From the NCBI RefSeq assembly GCF_042242105.1, contig NC_092020.1, forward strand, positions 13,333,288-13,397,287: 64,000 nucleotides of DNA. Reading direction: 5' to 3'. The position numbers and the translations under genes are program-made. A model generated the notes under the pieces. That model saw only the letters and a program-made list of their open reading frames with translations, ran no database searches and had not been told where the DNA came from. The DNA comes from Pempheris klunzingeri. Its lineage: Eukaryota; Chordata; Actinopteri; Acropomatiformes; Pempheridae. Positions 21,106-32,866 of this stretch are shown here, one piece after another (positions within the stretch are counted from its first letter, which is position 1; each line of letters begins with the position of its first letter).

Positions 21106-23502
21106 ATGGCATATATCGGATTCCCTGTGAACCTTTTCTGTGGCTCACTGTTTTTGCTTTTAGCGTTACAGCCGTCTTATGGCGATGTGAGCTATTCTTT
21201 TCCGGAGGAAATGAAACGCGGATCTGTAATTGGAAACATAGCCAAGGATCTTGGGCTTCAAGCAAGCAGACTTCCACCTCGGAAGGCTCGCATTGTCCTC
21301 GAAGGAAACCGTAAACCTTATTGCGAGATAAACGTTGACACTGGGGAACTGGTCGTTGCTGGTCGGATTGACCGAGAGGAGCTTTGTGGAGCGAAGATTT
21401 CATGTATTTTGAAATGTGAATTGGTACTTGAGGATCCTCTCGAATCGCACCGGATATCTTTGCAAATTCAGGATGTAAATGATAATCCGCCACTTTTCGT
21501 CAAGGACTCAGTTAAACTGGAAATACGAGAGTCAGCCCCCAAGGGCTCTCGCTATAGAATAAATGCTGCACGCGATGCTGATATAGCACAAAATGCTGTG
21601 CAAAACTACATTTTACAAAAAAACAATTATTTTTCTCTAAATGTGCTAACTAATTCTGTTGGTACGAAATACAGTGAGATCGTTTTAGATAGGGATTTAG
21701 ATCGTGAAGAACAGCAAGAGGTGAATTTATTGCTGACAGCCGTCGATGGTGGAAATCCTCAGAGATCAGGTACTGCAGTCATACAAATCACTGTACTGGA
21801 CGCTAATGATAACGCCCCAGTGTTCAGCCAGGCCGTTTATGAAGCTACTCTACCTGAAAACTCTCCTGTGGAGACTGTAGTACTGACAGTGGATGCAACT
21901 GACGCAGACGAAGGCGTGAATGGTAAAGTAACATATGAATTCAGTGGGATAAGCGATATCGCAAAACAAATATTTTCATTGAATGAATATACTGGAGAAA
22001 TTACAGTAGCACAAAATGTTGACTACGAAGAAGAAACAAAATTTGAAATGCTAATTGAGGGAAAAGATGGTTATGGACTTTCCTCAGAAACAAAGGTGGT
22101 AATAGATATAACAGACGTGAATGACAACGCCCCAGTGATACATATTAATTCATTAGCAAACCCCATACCTGAGAGCGTTTCACCTGGTACAGAGGTGGGC
22201 ATCATTCATGTGCAGGATGCAGACTCCGGCAGTAACAGACAGGTCCGCTGCTTCGTTCAGTCTAACGTCCCTTTTAAGTTGGTTCCTTCCATTAAAAACT
22301 ATTATTCTCTGGTGACCACAGGACAACTGGACCGTGAACTAGTGTCTGATTACAACATTACAATCAGTGCCACTGACGAGGGCTCTCCACCTCTGTCCTC
22401 CTCTAAAAGTGTCCAGTTATCTGTAGCAGACATCAACGACAACCCGCCTGTGTTTGAGGAACAGTCGTACAGCGCATATGTGAGTGAAAACAACAAAGCT
22501 GGCTCCACTTTATGTTCCGTTGCTGCTCGAGACCCCGACTGGAGACAAAACGGCACAGTGATTTATTCTCTGTTAGCCGGTGAGGTGCAGGGCGCCCCGG
22601 TGTCCTCCTATGTGTCTGTTAACGGAGACACGGGGGTGATCCACGCTGTGAGGTCGTTTGATTACGAACAGTTGAGGAGTTTTAAAGTCCAGGTGATGGC
22701 CAGAGACAACGGTTCTCCTCCGCTGAGCAGCAACGTGACCGTCAGCATCTTCATATCGGACGTGAATGACAACTCTCCTCAGATCCTGTACCCCACCCCG
22801 GAGGGCAACTCCTTCATGACCGAGCTGGTCCCCAAAGCTGCACACGGAGGCTCTCTGGTGTCCAAAGTGATCGCGGTGGACGCGGACTCCGGACAGAACG
22901 CCTGGCTGTCCTATCATATAGTGAAATCCACTGATCCGGGACTTTTCACCATTGGTGTCCACAGCGGAGAGATCAGGACACAGCGGGACATTTCTGAGTC
23001 TGACAGCATGAAACAGAACCTGATTGTGGCAGTGAAAGATAACGGACAGCCCTCTCTGTCTGCCACCTGCTCCATGTATCTCCTTATTTCTGATAACTTG
23101 GCTGAGGTGCCGGAGCTGAAGGACATTTCTTATGATGAGAAGAACTCCAAGCTGACCTCATACCTGATTATCGCTCTGGTGTCCGTGTCCACGTTTTTTC
23201 TGACCTTCATCATCATCATCCTGGGTGTGAGGTTTTGTCGCAGGAGAAAGCCCAGACTGTTGTTTGATGGAGCAGTAGCCATCCCCAGCGCTTATCTCCC
23301 TCCTAATTACGCAGATGTTGACGGCACAGGAACTTTACGCAGCGCTTATAATTATGACGCCTACCTGACAACAGGGTCAAGAACCAGTGACTTTAAGTTC
23401 GTGTCATCTTACAATGACAACACGCTGCCTGCTGACCAGACTCTGAGGAAAAGTCCCACTGACTTTGCTGAGGTGTTTGGAGATTCTATGGAGCCTCTCG
23501 AG
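21106..23502 (+). CDS. pcdh2g: Protocadherin-2 gamma-type variable exon 6 (type D)
   Basis: The exon encodes 799 residues with signal peptide 1-26 (ending QPSYG before DVSYS) and helix at about 684-708. It is the most individual exon here. EC1 reads [11 protein letters not shown], has an extra cysteine at residue 104 beside the CX5C pair (C94, C100), and PLESHR replaces the usual PLELHR. EC2 has DADIAQN instead of DADIGQN. Unlike the others, its EC4 start is also its own ([25 protein letters not shown]), so the homogenised block begins only near 22264. Ile replaces Val in EC5 SIFISD. The tail is GDSMEPLE with donor GAG|GTAGGC, shared with exon 8. Reading past the donor adds 61 residues to a stop at 23688, which I treat as intron. 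Confidence 0.94.
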
Positions 23503-24528
23503 GTAGGCATACGTGCTTTTTTTAAGGAGAGTGAAATCCTTTTAATTTGTGAGGAGTTTTTACACTCAAAGAAATTAAATTCATTACTTGAGCACCACTT
23601 TTATTGTGTAGTGAGAAATTTTCTAATGGGCTGGACTCGTACTGAAAAATATTTCAGTGACAGCCCATCACAATGTTTTGTCTTGTGACCTAATTTGCTG
23701 TTGTTTAAACCTCTAAAAGTTAATTGTTTGTATCCTTAAAAAAATCTTAAAAGACTTGTTTTTCTTTGGAAAAGCTTATTGACCCCCTTCCAGTTTTTTG
23801 TGGCTGTTTTATAACAATGTAGTGTGACATTTGGTTGAAGTCTAGATTTTGTACGTCTAGTTTGTTTGTGTGACGCAGAAAGACTCTGAAACCAAAACTA
23901 CTGTTTCATTTTCCTGCAATTATTTGCAGTCCAGTCATGACATCACGCTGACATAACCATGGTAAAGCTTAACTGACTTTTCAATATCTTATGTCAACGT
24001 TACGCGCTTTCTGCATCTTCATGTAACATCACACTTTAATCTAAGTCTATGTATCGGAACTATTCAATATGTACGTAACACGTACAAGATCGGACTGACA
24101 TTGAAACTTCCAGCTATGGTACAAGAACAGGTATACTGCACCTATCTAAATCGGGTGCAGTCAAAGCCGATAACTATTCCTGGGGACTAGGACTTGAGCT
24201 AACACTATATTCTTCTATTACCCCTGAAGTAGATTGGTGGAAAAATAGATAAAGAAACAGTTTCAGATGAATTATGCTTGCCTGTATGACTTTTCATGGA
24301 CCCACCATATTCCTCAGCTCCGTATTGCTCATATCATCCTTAAATATAGCCCCTTTGGCCCACATGTCTCTTAAAGAACCAGCAGAAGCGTTTATACCAT
24401 GTGAATAACGGCATCGTATTCAGAGATGAGGCCACAGTTTTGTTATTATGGCTTTCACTTTGCAGCTTGGTACTTCTTAAAACGCTTATGTTGAATATGG
24501 ACCATGATGCACATTCCATCGTACTGTG

Positions 24529-24549
24529 GTGTCTGTCCATGGTGCTGAA
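24529..24549 (-). promoter_or_regulatory. RE1/NRSE (REST-binding) site upstream of exon 7
   Basis: CTGTCCATGGTGCTGAA matches the RE1 core exactly on the reverse strand, 244 bp before the exon 7 CSE. Confidence 0.83.
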
Positions 24550-24772
24550 ACAACCCATCCCTTATAGATTCCCACTCTTGTCACTGCTGTTCAATAAAAA
24601 GCAGTTTTACAGAGGTGAATACACACTGGCATTTATAACAGAAAACACCCTCTACATTTTTACCAGTCACATATTCGTATTTGGACGTGACAGCAGCGTG
24701 GACTCTGTTGTTTTTATCTATTTCATCAGAGTATTCAAATATTCAAGGCTTTTGTAATACCTACAGTTTGCT

Positions 24773-24794
24773 CACAGTGTCGCTGTCCACTAGC
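24773..24794 (+). promoter_or_regulatory. Promoter CSE of variable exon 7
   Basis: GTGTCGCTGTCCACTAG with the TCGCT core lies 219 bp before ATG 24992. No CTCCACCC box follows at the usual spacing, a feature shared with exon 9. Confidence 0.8.
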
Positions 24795-24991
24795 TTTACT
24801 TAGTGGTTGTATATTCTGCTGCCCGACTCGTTTGCACATTCCCAGACAATGTTCGGTGGTTAGAGCAGCGAAGTGGCCATATATGATCGGACGCGCAATT
24901 GTCTTCCGAAGAGGACTCCCGTTAGCAAGCTATTTTTGTTTTACACGTCTTTGCTGGGCTAGATTCAGCACTAGTCTTGCATCGCAGGAAA

Positions 24992-27391
24992 ATGGGACAC
25001 AAAGCATTTCCATCGCTTGGCCTGGCTACCTTTTTGGGAGTGTTTCTTGTGGCGCTACAAACCGTCTGTGGAGATGTGTCTTATTCTTTTGCGGAGGAGA
25101 TGAAACGCGGCTCAGTTGTTGGAAATATTGCGAAAGATTTAGGACTTGAGGCGGGCAAACTGACTGCTCGAAAGGCTCGTATTGATGCAGACGGGAACAG
25201 CAAACGCTATTGTGACATCAATCTGAGCACTGGAGATATCTTTGTTGTCGATAGGATTGACAGAGAGGGGCTTTGTGGCAAAAAGGCGTCTTGCGTTTTA
25301 AAACAGGAGCTTGTTTTAGAAAACCCGTTAGAGCTGCACCGCATTAGCGTTCACGTTCAAGATATCAACGATAATTCGCCACAGTTTAAAAAGAATACAA
25401 TAAAATTTGAAATTAGTGAATCGGCTTCGAAAGGAAGTCGCTACCGTCTGGATGAGGCCCACGACGCAGACATTGGACAAAACGCTATCCAAGGCTATAG
25501 TATCGAGGCAAATGAGAACTTCAAATTAAATGTTATTTCAAAAAGCGGAGGGGGAAAATACAGTGAATTAGTTTTAGAGAAGGAGCTGGATAGAGAGCAA
25601 CAGCAACAGCTAACGATTGTGCTTGTGGCAACAGACGGAGGCTCTCCTCAGAGATCAGGTACTGTAGTCATACACGTCACTGTACTGGATGCTAATGATA
25701 ACACCCCAGTGTTCAGCCAGGCCGTTTATAAAGCCAGTCTGCCTGAAAACTCTCCTTTAGACACTGTTGTGGTCACAGTGAGCGCTACTGATGCAGACGA
25801 TGGAGTCAATGGAGACGTGACGTATGAATTTGATCACATTTCAGATGAAAGTAATAACGTGTTTACTGTTGATCACACAACTGGTGAGGTGAAAGTAAGT
25901 GGATCAATAGATTATGAGGAGTTGTCTGCATATGAAATGCAAATTACAGCCAAGGATGGTCCTGGATTAGTGTCATCCTGTACATTAATAATTGATATCA
26001 CAGATGTCAACGACAATGCTCCTCTCACCTTTATTAAGTCACTCACGAATCCAATACCAGAAAACACCCCACCTGGTACAGAGGTGGGCATCATTAACGT
26101 GCAGGACAGAGACTCTGAGAGTAACAGACAGGTCCGCTGCTCCATTCAGCAAAACGTCCCTTTTAAGTTGGTTCCTTCCATTAAAAACTATTATTCTCTG
26201 GTGACCACAGGACAACTGGACCGTGAACTAGTGTCTGATTACAACATTACAATCAGTGCCACTGACGAGGGCTCTCCACCTCTGTCCTCCTCTAAAAGTG
26301 TCCAGTTATCTGTAGCAGACATCAACGACAACCCGCCTGTGTTTGAGGAACAGTCGTACAGCGCATATGTGAGTGAAAACAACAAAGCTGGCTCCACTTT
26401 ATGTTCCGTTGCTGCTCGAGACCCCGACTGGAGACAAAACGGCACAGTGATTTATTCTCTGTTAGCCGGTGAGGTGCAGGGCGCCCCGGTGTCCTCCTAT
26501 GTGTCTGTTAACGGAGACACGGGGGTGATCCACGCTGTGAGGTCGTTTGATTACGAACAGCTGAGGAGTTTTAAAGTCCAGGTGATGGCCAGAGACAACG
26601 GTTCTCCTCCGCTGAGCAGCAACGTGACCGTCAGCGTCTTCATATCGGACGTGAACGACAACTCTCCTCAGATCCTGTACCCCACCCCGGAGGGCAACTC
26701 CTTCATGACCGAGCTGGTCCCCAAAGCTGCACACGGAGGCTCTCTGGTGTCCAAAGTGATCGCGGTGGACGCGGACTCCGGACAGAACGCCTGGCTGTCC
26801 TATCATATAGTGAAATCCACTGATCCGGGACTTTTCACCATTGGTGTCCACAGCGGAGAGATCAGGACACAGCGGGACATTTCTGAGTCTGACAGCATGA
26901 AACAGAACCTGATTGTGGCAGTGAAAGATAACGGACAGCCCTCTCTGTCTGCCACCTGCTCCATGTATCTCCTTATTTCTGATAACTTGGCTGAGGTGCC
27001 GGAGCTGAAGGACATTTCTTATGATGAGAAGAACTCCAAGCTGACCTCATACCTGATTATCGCTCTGGTGTCCGTGTCCACGTTTTTTCTGACCTTCATC
27101 ATCATCATCCTGGGTGTGAGGTTTTGTCGCAGGAGAAAGCCCAGACTGTTGTTTGATGGAGCAGTAGCCATCCCCAGCGCTTATCTCCCTCCTAATTACG
27201 CAGATGTTGACGGCACAGGAACTTTACGCAGCGCTTACAATTATGACGCCTACCTGACAACAGGGTCAAGAACCAGTGACTTTAAGTTCGTGTCATCTTA
27301 CAATGACAACACGCTGCCTGCTGACCAGACTCTGAGGAAAAGTCCCACTGACTTTGCTGAGGTGTTTGGTCAACAAGATGAATCTCCAGAG
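24992..27391 (+). CDS. pcdh2g: Protocadherin-2 gamma-type variable exon 7 (type E)
   Basis: The exon encodes 800 residues with signal peptide 1-27 (ending QTVCG before DVSYS), EC1 CX5C at C95-C101 and helix at about 685-709. The start of EC4 is type-specific ([16 protein letters not shown]), so the common block begins near 26070. It is nearly identical to exon 9 in EC1-EC3; it has Ser rather than Arg at residue 142 (EC2 A strand) and DADDG rather than DADEG in EC3. Its 3' end is unlike exon 9: the tail GQQDESPE, donor GAG|GTAGGC and following spacer match exons 1 and 3. I chose ATG 24992 because the earlier in-frame codon at 24977 is TTG. Read-through stops at 27418. Confidence 0.95.
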
Positions 27392-28614
27392 GTAGGCCAC
27401 GTACATGTTTGTATCTGACATTTATGATATTCCAGTAATATCGCACTGAACTTCAAGTTGTCTTACATATACACGTCAGTTTGCATTGGCTAATTTGATC
27501 CACGAGCAGTGATATTCCTTTTTGTGCAATTTTTTTTAATACCATAATCCCCCTTATTTATGATGATAAAAGAGTGACAAGCGCTTCACTATGTCGTGTT
27601 TTTTTTATTCATTTCTCTAATAACATATCGTCTGACTTTAGTTTTGTTCGGCTGTGACACTTTTACCTCAATAGTTGATTAAGATTTGATACAGCGTCTT
27701 TCACAATTTCTGTCTCGTCTGCTGTAGAAAAGATGGGACATTACCGCCCAGCCACTCAGTAGACATTCATTTAAAAGACGTCTGTATGTCTCGGCTCTTG
27801 TTTTTTCACATATCAATGACTACATTTTAGCTTGTAAGTAGGTTCCACTACGCACTGATGTATATTTTCGTATAGTCTGTCTGAACAATAGTTACACTGA
27901 TATATTAGATATCTAAAAGCAATTTTACCTTTTAACCAAATTCAGACCGTTTTTTTCTATGAAGGGAGACGTTCTTTCTTCTGCATATAAACGAATCTGT
28001 AGCAGCCATCTGCCCATTGCGTTTATCAACCTGCTTTTTGGCATAATGTTATGTGTTCCTTTCATCCCATTAAACGTTTAAAGTATCAGTAATCAAAGTT
28101 AGAATTTCTATGCACTTGTCAGAATCACAGGCTGACCCAATGTGTGCTCCAGCACAAAAAAAATGTTGAATCAGACATTTAATGCACGATAAACACCTGC
28201 AGTCAGTATGATGCTGGTCGTCAGGTTTGATCATGTTCTAGATTTTTATTAATGGCTGATTTACTCAGCATTTTATTCAATAAATGACACTGAGCCTGCC
28301 CTTCTGGCCCTCAGACGTTGCTTATGCCTGATAGGTTTCATTGTATAAGTGTCTGTTAACCACCTAATGCTTCACAGAGAAAATAGAGTGGCGCCGTAGT
28401 CTGAATTGAGTAAATGTAAAAAGAAGGTGCACGTGTTATGTGGACCCAATTATGTTTAAAATTGGAACACGTTTTTGCCAATTTCAATTTGCAGAAGTTG
28501 TAATGCATCCATAATCACATGGAATTTATGACCAGGATTATTGTTCTTGTGTTCTTATTTGATAGCCTCAAATGCTGAAGGAGAGAAATGTTTGGATCGA
28601 CTCCTCAGCGTTCA

Positions 28615-28635
28615 AACGCTGTCCGTGGTGCTGAA
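28615..28635 (-). promoter_or_regulatory. RE1/NRSE (REST-binding) site upstream of exon 8
   Basis: This is the third copy of CGCTGTCCGTGGTGCTGAA, again 188 bp before the CSE. Confidence 0.88.
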
Positions 28636-28802
28636 GTCTGTTTTCTCTATGTGCGCGTTTGAAACCAAACCTAAAAACGTGCTCGTAAAACAATTTCACT
28701 TTGAGCCTTAACATTGAAGTTACCGTTTTGATCATGACAGCAGCTATAGTACTTTAATACTGGGCTAGAAGTGGTTCATTTGTAATAATTCAAACAAGCT
28801 CA

Positions 28803-28852
28803 CGGCGTCGCTGCTCACTCACAGATACGTGGACAGTAATTTCTCCACCCAC
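28803..28852 (+). promoter_or_regulatory. Promoter of variable exon 8 (CSE plus C-rich box)
   Basis: The CSE CGGCGTCGCTGCTCACTCAC and the box CTCCACCCAC at 28843-28852 lie 186 bp and 146 bp before ATG 28989. Confidence 0.8.
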
Positions 28853-28988
28853 TGCAAAAGCAGTTTGTAGCATAACAAGCAGAGCTGCCATTGTTGCAGG
28901 TTTGGTGTGTCTGAATTTCACCATCGCACTTTAATTTCATCAGCTACAAAGAAAGTCTGCGTATCTGTGTCTTCTTTCGGGACAAACG

Positions 28989-31379
28989 ATGGACCATAAA
29001 TGGCAATCGTTGGTCAGTTTTGTCTACGGCTTTGCTGTCTTTGTCCACATCACCACCGCAGACCTCAGCTATTCTGTTCCGGAGGAGATGAGACCCGGAT
29101 CTATTGTTGGAAATGTTGCCAAGGACCTCGGGCTGGAAGTAGGGAAATTGTTCACTCGTAAAGCCCGTATTGATGCTGAGGAAAGCTATCAGCACTACTT
29201 CGATATTGATGTAAAAACAGGAAGTTTTGTCGTCAAGGAAAGGATCGACAGGGAGGAGCTGTGTGGGGAGAAGGTTTCGTGTATGCTTAAATTCGAGTTG
29301 GTCCTAGAGAGCCCTCTGGAGCTGCACCGCATTGCACTGCTCATCCAGGATGTAAACGACAATTCACCAGTTTTCCCAAAGGATACAATAAAACTGGAAA
29401 TAAGAGAATCGGCCGACAAAGGAGCTCGATATCGTGTTAACGAAGCACATGATGCTGACATCGGACAAAATACAGTTAAACAATACAGCTTACAAAATAA
29501 TGAACATTTTATTTTATCTGTTCGAGACGATACTGATGGATCTAGGAACGTCGAGTTGGTGTTAGACAAAGAGCTAGACCGTGAACAAAAACACGATTTA
29601 AATTTCGTGCTGATTGCTGTCGATGGTGGCAGTCCACAAAGATCAGGAACCGCCAACATCCATGTGACTGTGTTGGATGCTAATGACAACGCCCCAGTGT
29701 TTGACCAAGCCGTTTATAAAGCAAGTCTACCTGAAAACTCTGCCCTTGATACTGTAGTGGTCACAGTAAGTGCTACTGACGCAGACGAGGGAGTCAATGG
29801 AGAGGTAACATATGAGTTTAGCCGCATCTCAGACAGGGCTAAAAATGTTTTCTCACTGAACAGTAAAACTGGAGAGATAAGAGTCATAGGACCACTTGAT
29901 TTCGAGAGTAATTCTCAATATGAAATGCGCATCGATGCCAAAGATGGTTATGGTCTTTCATCTGATTCCAAAGTAGTGATTGATATCACTGATGTAAATG
30001 ACAACGCCCCAGTGATATATCTGAAGTCTGTGACTAACCCCATACCTGAGAACGTGTCACCTGGTACAGAGGTGGGCATCATTAACGTGCAGGACAGAGA
30101 CTCTGAGAGTAACAGACAGGTCCGCTGCTCCATTCAGCAAAACGTCCCTTTTAAGTTGGTTCCTTCCATTAAAAACTATTATTCTCTGGTGACCACAGGA
30201 CAACTGGACCGTGAACTAGTGTCTGATTACAACATTACAATCAGTGCCACTGACGAGGGCTCTCCACCTCTGTCCTCCTCTAAAAGTGTCCAGTTATCTG
30301 TAGCAGACATCAACGACAACCCGCCTGTGTTTGAGGAACAGTCGTACAGCGCATATGTGAGTGAAAACAACAAAGCTGGCTCCACTTTATGTTCCGTTGC
30401 TGCTCGAGACCCCGACTGGAGACAAAACGGCACAGTGATTTATTCTCTGTTAGCCGGTGAGGTGCAGGGCGCCCCGGTGTCCTCCTATGTGTCTGTTAAC
30501 GGAGACACGGGGGTGATCCACGCTGTGAGGTCGTTTGATTACGAACAGTTGAGGAGTTTTAAAGTCCAGGTGATGGCCAGAGACAACGGTTCTCCTCCGC
30601 TGAGCAGCAACGTGACCGTCAGCGTCTTCATATCGGACGTGAACGACAACTCTCCTCAGATCCTGTACCCCACCCCGGAGGGCAACTCCTTCATGACCGA
30701 GCTGGTCCCCAAAGCTGCACACGGAGGCTCTCTGGTGTCCAAAGTGATCGCGGTGGACGCGGACTCCGGACAGAACGCCTGGCTGTCCTATCATATAGTG
30801 AAATCCACTGATCCGGGACTTTTCACCATTGGTGTCCACAGCGGAGAGATCAGGACACAGCGGGACATTTCTGAGTCTGACAGCATGAAACAGAACCTGA
30901 TTGTGGCAGTGAAAGATAACGGACAGCCCTCTCTGTCTGCCACCTGCTCCATGTATCTCCTTATTTCTGATAACTTGGCTGAGGTGCCGGAGCTGAAGGA
31001 TATTTCTTATGATGAGAAGAACTCCAAGCTGACCTCATACCTGATTATCGCTCTGGTGTCCGTGTCCACGTTTTTTCTGACCTTCATCATCATCATCCTG
31101 GGTGTGAGGTTTTGTCGCAGGAGAAAGCCCAGACTGTTGTTTGATGGAGCAGTAGCCATCCCCAGCGCTTATCTCCCTCCTAATTACGCAGATGTTGACG
31201 GCACAGGAACTTTACGCAGCGCTTACAATTATGACGCCTACCTGACAACAGGGTCAAGAACCAGTGACTTTAAGTTCGTGTCATCTTACAATGACAACAC
31301 GCTGCCTGCTGACCAGACTCTGAGGAAAAGTCCTACTGACTTTGCTGAGGTGTTTGGAGATTCTATGGAGCCTCTCGAG
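28989..31379 (+). CDS. pcdh2g: Protocadherin-2 gamma-type variable exon 8 (type B)
   Basis: The exon encodes 797 residues and is the third type B copy, with the same signal peptide and EC layout as exon 2. It differs from exon 2 by G65E in EC1 and S139R on the EC2 A strand. The 3' end is not that of exon 2 or 4: GDSMEPLE with donor GAG|GTAGGC and the downstream spacer are those of exon 6. Read-through would add 61 residues to a stop at 31565, almost the same extension as exon 6. The three B exons thus share one promoter type but have three different cytoplasmic ends. Confidence 0.95.
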
Positions 31380-32405
31380 GTAGGCATACGTGCTTTTTTT
31401 AAGGAGAGTGAAATCCTTTTAATTTGTGAGGAGTTTTTACACTCAAAGAAATTAAATTCATTACTTGAGCACCACTTTTATTGTGTAGTGAGAAATTTTC
31501 TAATGGGCTGGACTCGTACTGAAAAATATTTCAGTGACAGCCCATCACAATGTTTTGTCTTGTGACCTAATTTGCTGTTGTTTAAACCTCTAAAAGTTAA
31601 TTGTTTGTATCCTTAAAAAAATCTTAAAAGACTTGTTTTTCTTTGGAAAAGCTTATTGACCCCCTTCCAGTTTTTTGTGGCTGTTTTATAACAATGTAGT
31701 GTGACATTTGGTTGAAGTCTAGATTTTGTACGTCTAGTTTGTTTGTGTGACGCAGAAAGACTCTGAAACCAAAACTACTGTTTCATTTTCCTGCAATTAT
31801 TTGCAGTCCAGTCATGACATCACGCTGACATAACCATGGTAAAGCTTAACTGACTTTTCAATATCTTATGTCAACGTTACGCGCTTTCTGCATCTTCATG
31901 TAACATCACACTTTAATCTAAGTCTATGTATCGGAACTATTCAATATGTACGTAACACGTACAAGATCGGACTGACATTGAAACTTCCAGCTATGGTACA
32001 AGAACAGGTATACTGCACCTATCTAAATCGGGTGCAGTCAAAGCCGATAACTATTCCTGGGGACTAGGAATTGAGCTAACACTATATTCTTCTATTACCC
32101 CTGAAGTAGATTGGTGGAAAAATAGATAAAGATACAGTTTCAGATGAATTATGCTTGCCTGTATGACTTTTCATGGACCCACCATATTCCTCAGCTCCGT
32201 ATTGCTCATATCATCCTTAAATATAGCCCCTTTGGCCCACATGTCTCTTAAAGAACCAGCAGAAGCGTTTATACCATGTGAATAACGGCATCGTATTCAG
32301 AGATGAGGCCACAGTTTTGTTATTATGGCTTTCACTTTGCAGCTTGGTACTTCTTAAAACGCTTATGTTGAATATGGACCATGATGCACATTCCATCGTA
32401 CTGTG

Positions 32406-32426
32406 GTGTCTGTCCATGGTGCTGAA
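32406..32426 (-). promoter_or_regulatory. RE1/NRSE (REST-binding) site upstream of exon 9
   Basis: CTGTCCATGGTGCTGAA is the duplicate of the site upstream of exon 7, 242 bp before the CSE. Confidence 0.83.
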
Positions 32427-32647
32427 ACAACCCATCCCTTATAGATTCCCACTCTTGTCACTGCTGTTCAATAAAAAGCAGTTTTAAAGAGGTGAATACA
32501 CACTGGCATTTATAACAGAAAACACCCTCTACATTTTTACCAGTCACATATTCGTATTTGGACGTGACAGCAGCGTGGACTGTTGTTTTTATCTATTTCA
32601 TCAGAGTATTCAAATATTCAAGGCTTTTGTAATACCTACAGTTTGCT

Positions 32648-32669
32648 CACAGTGTCGCTGTCCACTAGC
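32648..32669 (+). promoter_or_regulatory. Promoter CSE of variable exon 9
   Basis: GTGTCGCTGTCCACTAG, 219 bp before ATG 32867, is identical to the exon 7 element. Confidence 0.8.
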
Positions 32670-32866
32670 TTTACTTAGTGGTTGTATATTCTGCTGCCCG
32701 ACTCGTTTGCACATTCCCAGACAATGTTCGGTGGTTAGAGCAGCGAAGTGGCCATATATGATCGGACGCGCAATTGTCTTCCGAAGAGGACTCCCGTTAG
32801 CAAGCTATTTTTATTTTACACGTCTTTGCTGGGCTAGATTCAGTTCTAGTCTTGCATCGCAGGAAA

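Larger units (their letters stand above)
23503..24991. repeat. Intergenic duplicate upstream of a type E exon, copy 1
   Basis: This 1,489-base spacer is nearly identical to 31380-32866, each following a GDSMEPLE-tailed exon and preceding a type E exon. It contains an RE1-like site (24529-24549) and the exon 7 CSE (24773-24794). Open frames near 24340-25149 are not credible genes; one overlaps the promoter and the exon 7 start. Confidence 0.9.
27392..28988. repeat. Intergenic duplicate upstream of a type B exon, copy 3
   Basis: This 1,597-base spacer is the third copy of the sequences at 2581-4188 and 11009-12616. It lacks about 10 bases near its start (around 27420). It carries the RE1 site at 28615-28635 and the exon 8 promoter at 28803-28852. 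Confidence 0.9.
31380..32866. repeat. Intergenic duplicate upstream of a type E exon, copy 2
   Basis: This 1,487-base near-copy of 23503-24991 has an RE1-like site at 32406-32426 and the exon 9 CSE at 32648-32669. Only a handful of substitutions separate the two copies, so the duplication is recent. Confidence 0.9.
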
